Assembly (NCBI GenBank): GCA_027047745.1
Contig: JALTUB010000057.1
Span: forward strand, 1-8,468
Length of the DNA stretch: 8,468 bases
Direction of reading: 5' to 3'
From: Sulfurimonas sp.
Lineage (GTDB): Bacteria; Campylobacterota; Campylobacteria; Campylobacterales; Sulfurimonadaceae
Within the stretch, counting starts at the first letter, position 1, and the number at the start of each line of letters is the position of its first letter. Below the pieces are notes generated by a model that did no database searches, was not told the DNA's origin, and worked only from the letters and a program-made list of their open reading frames with translations. Made by a program: the position numbers and the translations under genes. Shown here in pieces: positions 1 to 6,623 of this stretch.

Positions 1-56
1 ATTGCTAGTTCATCTTCTTGATGTTTTATATCTTGTTTGTACGCATCTACATTCAT
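1..56 (-). CDS. fliA: FliA, flagellar sigma-28 factor (N-terminal fragment)
   Basis: Only the first 18 codons are visible; the gene continues past the left edge. The peptide reads MNVDAYKQDIKHQEDELA. This fits the N-terminus of epsilonproteobacterial FliA, where a short polar leader with a QEDEL-like motif precedes sigma region 2. The ATG (56 to 54) overlaps the TGA of the upstream membrane-protein gene in an ATGA junction, so translation is probably coupled. FliA directs RNA polymerase to late (class 3) flagellar genes such as the major flagellin. The identification rests mainly on position after flhF, flhG and a small membrane-protein gene, the order known in Campylobacter and Helicobacter. 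The visible residues alone would not prove it. Confidence 0.72.
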   Translation of the reverse strand, partial: MNVDAYKQDIKHQEDELA

Positions 57-385
57 GATTTATTGCCTGCTAATTCAGAGTTCATTTTACTGACTATATC
101 TGTCATTTTACAAGCAGAATCTATAAGTTTTTCTCTTTTATTAATCTCTTTCACGAACATATCTAAATCTTTCTCATGTGCATCTTTTGGAAAAAACGCT
201 GATTTTGCAGTAATTGTTCTATAATATGATGCGATAATAACATGCGAAAATAGATAAAAAAATGTAGTAATAAAAAATGTATATGTGAGCAAACCCTCAG
301 CATCAAACGATTTTAGGATACCAAATATAATACCTACAAAAAATCCTTGAACAGTAAAAAAATAAACAAAGTTCTCACCTAACAT
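53..385 (-). CDS. Conserved two-helix membrane protein between flhG and fliA
   Basis: This 110-residue protein has no assigned function. Two hydrophobic stretches, about residues 6-25 and 32-54, should cross the inner membrane as a hairpin. They are followed by a charged, probably cytoplasmic tail of about 55 residues (59-110) that looks helical and contains the segment KDAHEKDLDMFVKEINKREK. A small integral membrane protein occupies the same slot in C. jejuni (Cj0062c) and H. pylori (HP1033), so it is likely a conserved member of the flagellar-regulator operon. The start follows a G-rich ribosome-binding site (GGGGGA) a few bases upstream, 27 bases after the flhG stop. Its own stop overlaps the fliA start by 4 bases. 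A role near FlhF/FlhG at the membrane, or in controlling FliA, is inference from position only. Confidence 0.8.
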   Translation of the reverse strand: MLGENFVYFFTVQGFFVGIIFGILKSFDAEGLLTYTFFITTFFYLFSHVIIASYYRTITAKSAFFPKDAHEKDLDMFVKEINKREKLIDSACKMTDIVSKMNSELAGNKS

Positions 386-412
386 AAATCCCCCACACTT
401 AACATCAACACT

Positions 413-1300
413 TTAAAAATGCTCTATCAATCTTTTGAATAGCCCTGAAAGACCACTCTCGCTTGAAGAAACTAGCATATTTCGTTCCAGCTTAGACATT
501 ATAACACTTACTATCTTTTCTATATCTCTATATGGTTGCGATGCTGGGTATAACATGGTGAATAATGCTCTTTGCTTTACAGAAGAAGAAACTTTTAAAT
601 CACTGTTTATCTTACCTATCAGACGCAAATCCAAAGCAGAAGTTATATTGGCTTTTGCAACTTTTTTTATCTTTTCAAAGACTGCATTTGCCTCTCGTTC
701 ACTTTTAACTTGGTTCATAATCATACCAACATCATCTCTTAAAACTGCAATAGTTTTAATAGTCGCATATGCGTCTGTAATTGCTGCTGGGTCTGGAACT
801 GTCACTACTATAACATCATCTGCTGCATTTAAGAACATTTGAATATGTTCTCCTATCCCTGCCCCAGTATCTATAATCATAACATCTAGTTTATCTAAAA
901 CCTGAGCCTCTTGCATAAAACGCTCAAAAAGTGCCATATCAGAGTATTTTAGTATCTCATCGCCACTTTCACCTGGTATTAAGATAAGATTTCTTGTGAT
1001 AGGGATAAGTATATCTGAAACTGTTGCTTCACCTTTTAGTACATGTAAAATATTTTTCTTTATCTTAACATTAAACATAACATCAAGATTTGCTAAACCA
1101 ATATCTGCATCAAAAATCCCTACATTTAAGCCTTGAAGTGAAAGTGCATAAGCTAGGTTTGAACTAATGGTACTTTTTCCAACTCCACCTTTACCACTTG
1201 TAATAGCGATAAAACGAGTCTTCTTTGATTTTTTAGAAGAGTCTTTAGTTGAGTTTGAAGCTACTAACTCTTCAAGTTTTTGTGCTTGATTTCCAATCAT
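413..1300 (-). CDS. flhG: FlhG (YlxH/FleN), MinD-type ATPase controlling flagellar number
   Basis: FlhG is a ParA/MinD-family ATPase that limits flagellar number by acting on FlhF. In Campylobacter jejuni, which lacks a Min system, it also influences division-site placement. The 295 residues show a deviant Walker A motif SGKGGVGKST (35-44, signature Lys37 and P-loop Lys42), the FDADIGLANLD segment (63-73), and the Walker B-like IIDTGAGIG (142-150). The C-terminal amphipathic segment GLSGLFKRLIEHF (283-295) resembles the membrane-targeting helix of MinD. Residues 4-10, NQAQKLE, match the position of the DQAxxLR activator motif that stimulates FlhF GTPase, but with Glu where Arg is expected. 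The ATG sits in an ATGA overlap with the flhF stop, with GGAG six bases upstream (1307-1310). Confidence 0.95.
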   Translation of the reverse strand: MIGNQAQKLEELVASNSTKDSSKKSKKTRFIAITSGKGGVGKSTISSNLAYALSLQGLNVGIFDADIGLANLDVMFNVKIKKNILHVLKGEATVSDILIPITRNLILIPGESGDEILKYSDMALFERFMQEAQVLDKLDVMIIDTGAGIGEHIQMFLNAADDVIVVTVPDPAAITDAYATIKTIAVLRDDVGMIMNQVKSEREANAVFEKIKKVAKANITSALDLRLIGKINSDLKVSSSVKQRALFTMLYPASQPYRDIEKIVSVIMSKLERNMLVSSSESGLSGLFKRLIEHF

Positions 1301-2574
1301 GCTTTGCTCCTGTTAAAACCATGTAGTAAACACTCTATAAGAAAGTCACTACTTGCACAGACTAAATCTTCTGGCACTTCTTGACCAACTGAAAAGTAAC
1401 TTATAGGTTTTTTAGTTTCATAAGCTAGTGAAAATATATTTCCAAATCCCATTGTCTCATCAAGTTTTGTAAACATGAGGGTATCTACACCTAAAGATGA
1501 AAAGTTATCATAAGTAACTTTTAAATCTTCATACTTGATAGAACTCGGCATAACAAGAACTACATCAACATTATACTCAGTTGTATTTCCATCTAGGCAC
1601 TCATATATCTTCTCTATCTTACCTTTATCGTAAGGACTAGAACCCATAGTATCAATCATGATATAATCACAATACTTTAAAGAGTCTAATGCTTTTGAAA
1701 ACTCTGGCGGGTCAACCACTGTCTCTATACCAAGCTTCATCATTCTAGCATACTGCATAAGTTGTTCAACTGCACCTATTCTATATGTATCTAAAACCAC
1801 CAAACCGACTTTGTATCTTTTCTCCATCAAGTATGAGTATCTTGCTGCTAATTTTGCGATGGAAGTTGTTTTGCCAACGCCAGTTGGACCAACAAGCATT
1901 ATAACTTTTTTACTACCAAGTTTAGGTGGTGTTTCCATTCTAACAGGAACCATCTTTCTAAGTAGAGTTTGAAAATATCGTTTAACAGTTGCTGAGTTTT
2001 CTTTCATTTTAAAAGGCATATGTTCTAAAGTAATACGCATAAGACCATCTAAATGCTCTTTATTCATTCCACTCTGTGATGCTAGTCTATATATCTCTGC
2101 AAATTCTGATGGAATCTGAGCTTCAATGTCTGGTGATTTTTCATCCCAAAACATATTTTGAATAATTTTTACTTTATCTGTAAGTTTATTAATCTCAGTT
2201 TTAATCTCTTTTAACTCTTTTGGTTCATACTCTGGTGCCGTTTTGGGCTGAGTATAATTTGGATAATCAAACTGAGGTGTAGTTGCATCAGAGATTTTAG
2301 AGATTTGTTTAGCTGCATTTGATATATCGTAAAGTATATCTTCGCTCTCTTTTTTAAGTGGTTTTTGTTTTCTTAGAGGTTTCTTTGCATTAGGATAAGT
2401 GTTTGGTATCATACCCTCTTCTATACCGATAACTATCTCATAAAGTGGCTCTTTTCCTAAAGCTTTTTTTTGAACTTCCCTTGTTTCGATAAGCATACCC
2501 TCATCACCAATCTCCATTTTTGCTTTTTTTAAAGCTTCAGACGGTGTTCTACCAGTAAAAGTCAATATCTTCAT
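1297..2574 (-). CDS. flhF: FlhF, SRP-type GTPase for polar flagellar placement
   Basis: FlhF is the third SRP-family GTPase, with FtsY and Ffh. It sets the polar site of flagellar assembly and in Campylobacter is also needed for sigma-54-dependent flagellar gene expression. From the ATG at 2574 it is 425 residues. The N-terminal B domain starts MKILTFTGRTPSEAL and is followed by a charged linker (about 55-150). A helical N domain (about 150-215) precedes the G domain: P-loop GPTGVGKTTS (229-238), LDTYRIGAVEQL (261-272), DTMGSS (308-313), TKLDE (369-373) and GQEVPEDL (397-404). The G3 motif is usually DTAGRS, so the Arg is replaced here. An upstream in-frame ATG at 2622 is rejected: MKILTF is the usual family start, GGAG lies 8 bases before it, and it forms an ATGA overlap with folK. 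Confidence 0.96.
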   Translation of the reverse strand: MKILTFTGRTPSEALKKAKMEIGDEGMLIETREVQKKALGKEPLYEIVIGIEEGMIPNTYPNAKKPLRKQKPLKKESEDILYDISNAAKQISKISDATTPQFDYPNYTQPKTAPEYEPKELKEIKTEINKLTDKVKIIQNMFWDEKSPDIEAQIPSEFAEIYRLASQSGMNKEHLDGLMRITLEHMPFKMKENSATVKRYFQTLLRKMVPVRMETPPKLGSKKVIMLVGPTGVGKTTSIAKLAARYSYLMEKRYKVGLVVLDTYRIGAVEQLMQYARMMKLGIETVVDPPEFSKALDSLKYCDYIMIDTMGSSPYDKGKIEKIYECLDGNTTEYNVDVVLVMPSSIKYEDLKVTYDNFSSLGVDTLMFTKLDETMGFGNIFSLAYETKKPISYFSVGQEVPEDLVCASSDFLIECLLHGFNRSKA

Positions 2575-3059
2575 GATTGTATCTCCGATAGAGGGATAAC
2601 TACACTCTCTCTTAATTGCCATGAAGGATGAGGAATAGTAAGTTTTTCTGTAGCGATTACTCTGTTGTCAAAAAAAATAATATCCAAATCTAATGTCCTT
2701 GGTGCATTTGCAAAACTTCTCTTTCTGCCAAATTTTTTCTCTAATCTTAAAAGATAGTTTAAAAACACTTTTGGAGTCATGCTTGTTTTTAAGATCATGA
2801 TTGAGTTAAAAAAATCATCTTGGTTCTTATATCCAAAAGGAGGATTTTTTAAAATCAATGAAGTCTTTATAAGTTCAACTCTACTCTGTTTTTTTATATC
2901 AAAAAAAAGATGCTCAAACCTTCGTTTTACATCTCCAATATTTCCACCTATACCAACAGTTACTCTATATCTTAACGAACTTTTTGAGTTTTTTTTATAT
3001 GGAAAACGCAAACCCTTAAATGTAATAAGCTCATCATTTAAAGTGCGTTTTAGATACAT
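2571..3059 (-). CDS. folK: FolK, 6-hydroxymethyl-7,8-dihydropterin pyrophosphokinase
   Basis: HPPK transfers pyrophosphate from ATP to 6-hydroxymethyl-7,8-dihydropterin in folate synthesis, in the cytoplasm. The 162-residue protein has GIGGNIGD (36-43; GLGSNLGD in many homologues), FGYKNQDDFFN (75-85), GRKRSFANAPRTLDLDI (111-127) with the two magnesium-binding aspartates of the DLD motif, and IPHPSWQLRESVVIPLSEI (142-160). Two departures stand out: an N-terminal extension of about 30 residues before the first core strand, which I believe is common in Campylobacterota HPPKs, and Ala119 where the usual motif has Gly before PR. The gene begins only 5 bases after aroQ ends, with a weak ribosome-binding site (AAGAAG further upstream), and ends in an ATGA overlap with flhF. 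Confidence 0.93.
   Translation of the reverse strand: MYLKRTLNDELITFKGLRFPYKKNSKSSLRYRVTVGIGGNIGDVKRRFEHLFFDIKKQSRVELIKTSLILKNPPFGYKNQDDFFNSIMILKTSMTPKVFLNYLLRLEKKFGRKRSFANAPRTLDLDIIFFDNRVIATEKLTIPHPSWQLRESVVIPLSEIQS
2583..2586 (-). promoter_or_regulatory. Ribosome-binding site that fixes the flhF start
   Basis: GGAG lies 8 bases upstream of the ATG at 2574, inside the last codons of folK. It supports the 425-residue FlhF start over the in-frame ATG at 2622, which would add 16 residues encoded within folK. Confidence 0.7.
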
Positions 3060-3064
3060 AGTTG

Positions 3065-3547
3065 TTAGGCTTGTTCTTCTTGAGCTTTCTTTTGTGTTTC
3101 TTGAGCAGCAGCCATTTCATTCATGATTTGAAGCATACCCATCATAGCTAAATGGTAACCAAATGGTCCAAAACCAACAACAGATGAAGTACAAACTGGT
3201 GCTATCATGTTGTCTTTTCTAAACTCTTCACGACGATGAATGTTACTGATATGAACCTCGATAGTAGGAATATTTACAGCTGCAATCGCATCACGAATAG
3301 CGATAGATGTATGAGTGTATGCTGCTGCATTTATAATCATGCCATGTGCTTCACCATAACACTCTTGTATCTTATCAACTATCTCACCTTCAAGGTTACT
3401 TTGAAAAAATTCTATTTCAACACCATTTTGAGTTGCAACTTCTTTCATCTGTGCATGAATCTGCTCTAATTTCATAGGACCATAAATATTTTGTTCGCGA
3501 ACACCTAGCATATTCAAATTTGGACCTTGTATTACTACTATCTTCAT
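3065..3547 (-). CDS. aroQ: AroQ, type II 3-dehydroquinate dehydratase
   Basis: AroQ converts 3-dehydroquinate to 3-dehydroshikimate in the shikimate pathway; type II enzymes form dodecamers. The 160-residue length is normal. The N-terminal IQGPNLNMLGVREQNIYG carries the expected Asn10, Arg17 and catalytic Tyr22. FFQSNLEGEIVDKI (47-60), INAAAYTHTSIAIRDAI (72-88; Asn73, His79), EVHISNIHRREEFR (97-110; catalytic His99, Arg110) and the FGPFGYHLAMM helix follow as in H. pylori AroQ. The last 15-20 residues are an Ala/Gln/Lys-rich tail that is probably disordered. It is the first gene of the minus-strand cluster, with AAGG six bases before the ATG. Its promoter should lie in the 83-base gap shared with the divergent amidohydrolase gene. 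Confidence 0.97.
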   Translation of the reverse strand: MKIVVIQGPNLNMLGVREQNIYGPMKLEQIHAQMKEVATQNGVEIEFFQSNLEGEIVDKIQECYGEAHGMIINAAAYTHTSIAIRDAIAAVNIPTIEVHISNIHRREEFRKDNMIAPVCTSSVVGFGPFGYHLAMMGMLQIMNEMAAAQETQKKAQEEQA

Positions 3548-3630
3548 ATTTTACCTTTAACTTGTATTTTAAGCAGTTATTTTACCTAAATAAAGCATAA
3601 TATATTTTAAATTTACAAAAAGATTTCCAA
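3548..3630. promoter_or_regulatory. Divergent promoter region between aroQ and the amidohydrolase gene
   Basis: This 83-base, very AT-rich gap separates the two divergent starts, so it should contain a promoter in each direction. On the minus strand TAAAAT-like and TATTAT-like hexamers could act as -10 elements for the aroQ operon. On the plus strand CATAAT/TATATT lies about 25-35 bases before the amidohydrolase ATG. No good -35 match is visible, which is common in Campylobacterota promoters. The exact elements cannot be fixed by eye. Confidence 0.45.
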
Positions 3631-4884
3631 ATGAAAATAATAACACCCCATTTTATATACTTAAGAGATAGAATTAGCACTAATCTTTCTATTGCTTTTG
3701 ACAAAACTATTAAAAAGATTGCTCCTTTTGATGAGCTTATAGAACTTTATCCAGATGCAGAGGTAACAACTTTGAGAGAAAATTCACTTCTCATGCCTGG
3801 ACTTATAAATGCTCATGTTCACATAGAATTTTCAGCCAACAAAACAGAGCTTAGTTATGGTGACTTTATGACTTGGCTTTACAGTGTTATAGAAAATCGT
3901 GAGGATTTGATAAACAACTGTGGACTTGATTGTATGAGTAAAGCAATTGACTCCATGTTGGAATCTGGGATAACTACATTTGGAGCTATAAGTTCTCATG
4001 GAATGGACTTAGATGCTTGTGCAAATGCTAAACAAAATGTTATCTACTTCAATGAACTTATCGGTTCTCAAGCAACTATGGCAGATGCTCTTTTTACTGA
4101 CTTTTTATCAAGACTTGATGCTTCAAAGTCTATAAAAAGAGAGGGATTTTTTCCAGCAGTAGCTATACACTCCCCATACTCTGTTCATCCTATTTTGATA
4201 AAAAAAGCACTTGAAATCGTTAAGAGTGAAAATCTAAAATTAACAGCACATTTTATGGAGAGTATCGCAGAGAGAAATTGGCTTGATGATAGTAGTGGTG
4301 ACTTTCATGATTTCTTCCAAAACCTTTTAAAACAAAACAAAAATGTATGTGATTCGCATGAATTTTTAGAATATTTCAACAACAATCAAACTCTTTTAAC
4401 TCATGTTACAAATGCAACAGGTAATGAACTAAACACCATAGCAGACAATAAACATACAGTTATACACTGCCCCATCTCAAACAGACTTTTAGGCAATCCA
4501 ACACTTAACATAAAAGAGTTAAATGAGAAAAATATTAGATGGATAGTTGCTACTGATGGACTTAGTTCAAACTATAAACTTGACCTTTTTGAAGAGATGA
4601 AAGTATCACTTTTTATGCATAGCAACGCTCCACTTTTAGAGTTTGCTAAAGCCCTTCTTGATGGTGTCACCATAAACGCAGCAGAAGCACTTGGCATAAA
4701 CGCAGGAGAAATAGCTGAAGGTAAAAATGCAGATATGATTGTTCTTGACTTAGATGCAGAACCAACAAAGGAGTTACCAATCCATCTTATTTTACATAGA
4801 TACAATATATCTAAGGTTTATATTAATGGTAAGTTAGAGAAGAATAAAACACTCAAGCTCAATCTTAAAGAGACAAAAAAGTGA
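3631..4884 (+). CDS. mqnX: Amidohydrolase, probable aminodeoxyfutalosine deaminase (MqnX type)
   Basis: This 417-residue metal-dependent hydrolase of the amidohydrolase superfamily (ATZ/TRZ/SsnA-like branch) probably deaminates 6-amino-6-deoxyfutalosine to futalosine for menaquinone synthesis. Metal-ligand motifs are PGLINAHVHIEFS (His62, His64), TAHFMES (His207, Glu210), LLTHVTNATG (His258) and VATDGLSSN (Asp309). HSPYSVHP (180-187) and HCPISNRLLGNP (279-290) fit substrate-side loops. The C-terminal part, NAAEALGINAGEIAEGKNADMIVLDLD, is the usual return to the small beta domain. An enzyme of this group from Nitratiruptor (Nis_0429) is known as an aminodeoxyfutalosine deaminase, and C. jejuni Cj0067 holds the same position beside aroQ. 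Some relatives use the MTAN nucleosidase on aminofutalosine directly, so another nucleoside substrate remains possible. Family is certain; substrate is inference. Confidence 0.8.
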   Translation: MKIITPHFIYLRDRISTNLSIAFDKTIKKIAPFDELIELYPDAEVTTLRENSLLMPGLINAHVHIEFSANKTELSYGDFMTWLYSVIENREDLINNCGLDCMSKAIDSMLESGITTFGAISSHGMDLDACANAKQNVIYFNELIGSQATMADALFTDFLSRLDASKSIKREGFFPAVAIHSPYSVHPILIKKALEIVKSENLKLTAHFMESIAERNWLDDSSGDFHDFFQNLLKQNKNVCDSHEFLEYFNNNQTLLTHVTNATGNELNTIADNKHTVIHCPISNRLLGNPTLNIKELNEKNIRWIVATDGLSSNYKLDLFEEMKVSLFMHSNAPLLEFAKALLDGVTINAAEALGINAGEIAEGKNADMIVLDLDAEPTKELPIHLILHRYNISKVYINGKLEKNKTLKLNLKETKK

Positions 4885-4992
4885 TACTAAATTTATTTAA
4901 AATATTGGTGATAAAACAATTTTTGTGGATGTGTGCGGTATGCTAATATCACAGTTAATTGCAAAAGGTTTAACAATTTATGTCAGTAATGC
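4885..4992. other. Convergent intergenic gap with a possible gene remnant
   Basis: This 108-base gap lies between the ends of two convergent genes and has no clear terminator hairpin. It contains pieces that read like broken coding sequence. A GTG overlapping the amidohydrolase stop opens a 21-codon hydrophobic frame that ends at 4946. In another frame, plus-strand positions 4901-4996 read without a stop and contain DKTIFVDVCGMLI. That resembles the first motif of HAD-superfamily hydrolases (hydrophobic strand, then DxDGTLI), with Cys and Met replacing the second Asp and the Thr. Either may be chance; the stretch could be the remains of a gene disrupted when the neighbouring cassette arrived. 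Confidence 0.3.
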
Positions 4993-5619
4993 TTAATCTT
5001 GAAAGCCTTCTAAAAAATCTTTTAATTCTGATAACTCAACTATATTTTTATCAAAATCATAAATAGATTTATCTTTCAGGGAAGTTTCATTATTACATTT
5101 TCTTCCAGCTTGTTTTTGTTCTTTTATAGTACAACAATCATATCTTTGATATATTTGTATCCATAATTTATCAAAATCTTTTTTACTTAATTTTTTATCA
5201 GCTAAACACTCTTGCCAAGACTCAAGACAGTCAGCAATTGGGGAGTCAATTGATTTTATCTCTTTTAGAACCGTTTCCAGTTCTCCACCACCATCAATAT
5301 TCATTATGAATATTTTTAAGTCTAATTCACTACTTGTAAATACACTATCTTTAACATCATTAATCTGTTGTTTTCTCTCATCTATCCCAATATTATCAGC
5401 ATCAAAAATAATTCCAACTTGATTTATCTCATCACCTTTTAAAATTCTAGCTCTTAACTCTTCAAGCTTATTTTTTAATTTACCAATGCCACCCATACAG
5501 TTATATTCATCTATTGTGCATATTGGATTTCCCACTTTCACATCAATATTCATATGGGCAATTAAAGCTTCTATAAAAAATTTATCATTTTCACTTTCTA
5601 CGATTAATATATTATTCAC
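4993..5619 (-). CDS. DUF3226-type TOPRIM protein, partner of the adjacent ATPase
   Basis: From a GTG start this is 208 residues. It begins MNNILIVESENDKFFIEALI, the usual TOPRIM opening strand with conserved Glu8, followed by a Gly-rich segment YNCMGGIGKLKN (39-50). GIIFDADN (69-76) supplies the DxD metal-binding pair (Asp73, Asp75). MNIDGGGELETVLKEI (106-121) adds further acidic residues, and the tail (about 183-206, DKSIYDFDKNIVELSELKDF) resembles the C-terminus of DUF3226 proteins. TOPRIM domains bind divalent metal and often cut nucleic acid, as in OLD nucleases and GajA. GGAG lies 8 bases before the GTG, whereas in-frame ATGs at 5649 and 5634 lack a ribosome-binding site and would overlap the ATPase gene more. 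The 8-base overlap with the ATPase suggests that the two are made and act together, probably in defence. Nuclease activity is inferred. Confidence 0.75.
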   Translation of the reverse strand: MNNILIVESENDKFFIEALIAHMNIDVKVGNPICTIDEYNCMGGIGKLKNKLEELRARILKGDEINQVGIIFDADNIGIDERKQQINDVKDSVFTSSELDLKIFIMNIDGGGELETVLKEIKSIDSPIADCLESWQECLADKKLSKKDFDKLWIQIYQRYDCCTIKEQKQAGRKCNNETSLKDKSIYDFDKNIVELSELKDFLEGFQD

Positions 5620-6586
5620 CTCTATATCTCCCATGATGATTGAGTTCATAGTCTAATTGTTCATTATCTAGGTTTCTCATAAATATTTTTTTAGTATTTT
5701 TATTTTTTCCCATTTCAAAATAGACACTGGCCTCATCATTTAATCTAAGCGATACTCTATTGTAAGATTCTATACACTCTTTAGAATGTGTTGTAGCAAA
5801 AACTTGTATATTTCTCTCTTTTGATAATGTCAAAATAATTTCCCAAAAATCATCAAATAAACTATAATGGATTCCATTTTCTATTTCATCAATAAATAGT
5901 GTTCTATTTTCTAAAATAAACATAGAAAAAATAATATTAATAAATGTCTTAATACCTTGACCTGATTCTGATAATTTTACCCATTTATCTATCATTAAAT
6001 ATGGTTCATCATTAATTGTGTCAATTTTAGAAATATCAAACATTTTTAAAAGATATTCATTGAGAAGTTCCAATTTATTATCTAGTTTTAAATGGCTAAT
6101 CGCCATATTATACATTTCATTAAAATCTGAAAAAGCTGAGATATAACTCAATGTAAATGACATAAAAGAGTATTGTATATTTTGGTCTAGTGTATTAAAA
6201 AGTGTTGTATAGTCCATTTTTTTAAGAAGTTTATCTATAACTTTTAGATTATATAAGTCATCTATAAATTTAATATAAACATCTTCATTATTACATTTTA
6301 TATGTATATTTTGATTTTCTACAATTAACTTTTGAATATCTTCTTGTCTTTGTGTTCCTGCAAGAATATTATTAATTAAATTTCTATGTGTTTTTATCTC
6401 TCGTAATCTATGATAAATATCACCATAAGATTCAGCACTACAAATTAAACAAGCTTCCATAAATGAAGTTTTACCAATATTATTTTTACCACCAATTAAA
6501 TTAACTCTTTTGAATTCCTCAGCTTTAAAATTATCAAAGCATTTGTAGTTTTTTATTTCTATATTGTTTATAAATTGTTTATTCAT
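5612..6586 (-). CDS. OLD/RecF-type ABC ATPase (AAA_15/AAA_21 family)
   Basis: This 324-residue ABC-class ATPase begins INNIEIKNYKCFDNF, the typical first strand of RecF/OLD-like proteins. Walker A is GGKNNIGKTS (32-41, Lys39), the ABC signature is LSESGQGIKT (205-214), Walker B is TLFIDEIENGIH (229-240, Asp233 and Glu234) and the H-loop is ATTHS (264-268, His267). About 160 residues separate Walker A from the signature, too few for a long SMC-type coiled coil. Typical OLD proteins are about 550-650 residues with a fused TOPRIM domain. Here that domain is absent and a TOPRIM protein is encoded by the overlapping next gene, as in two-gene systems such as PARIS. GGAG lies 8 bases before the ATG. 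Base composition is very AT-rich compared with the flagellar genes. All catalytic motifs are intact, so it is probably functional; the defence role is inferred. Confidence 0.85.
   Translation of the reverse strand: MNKQFINNIEIKNYKCFDNFKAEEFKRVNLIGGKNNIGKTSFMEACLICSAESYGDIYHRLREIKTHRNLINNILAGTQRQEDIQKLIVENQNIHIKCNNEDVYIKFIDDLYNLKVIDKLLKKMDYTTLFNTLDQNIQYSFMSFTLSYISAFSDFNEMYNMAISHLKLDNKLELLNEYLLKMFDISKIDTINDEPYLMIDKWVKLSESGQGIKTFINIIFSMFILENRTLFIDEIENGIHYSLFDDFWEIILTLSKERNIQVFATTHSKECIESYNRVSLRLNDEASVYFEMGKNKNTKKIFMRNLDNEQLDYELNHHGRYRGE
5628..5631 (-). promoter_or_regulatory. Ribosome-binding site favouring the GTG start of the TOPRIM gene
   Basis: GGAG, within a GGGAGAT context, lies 8 bases upstream of the GTG at 5619-5617. 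The competing ATG codons at 5649 and 5634 have no such element. This start also places the TOPRIM opening strand right at the N-terminus, as expected for the family. Confidence 0.6.
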
Positions 6587-6623
6587 TATTTTTTCTCCAA
6601 ATATATTTATTATTATTTAAACA

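Noticed and set aside
18..842. Plus-strand open frames at 18-224 and 435-842
   Set aside because: They lie antisense to the membrane-protein and flhG genes, whose motifs and operon context are clear, and their translations show no recognisable domain.
2575..2622. A 16-residue N-terminal extension of FlhF from the ATG at 2622
   Set aside because: The family starts at MKILTF, a good ribosome-binding site precedes the ATG at 2574, and the extension lies wholly inside folK.
2779..3469. Plus-strand open frames at 2779-3126 and 3236-3469
   Set aside because: They are antisense shadows of folK and aroQ, with no family resemblance.
4993..6586. Calling the ATPase/TOPRIM pair canonical PARIS or Gabija
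   Set aside because: The TOPRIM partner looks like DUF3226 rather than DUF4435, and no UvrD-like helicase (GajB) is present, so neither name is justified.
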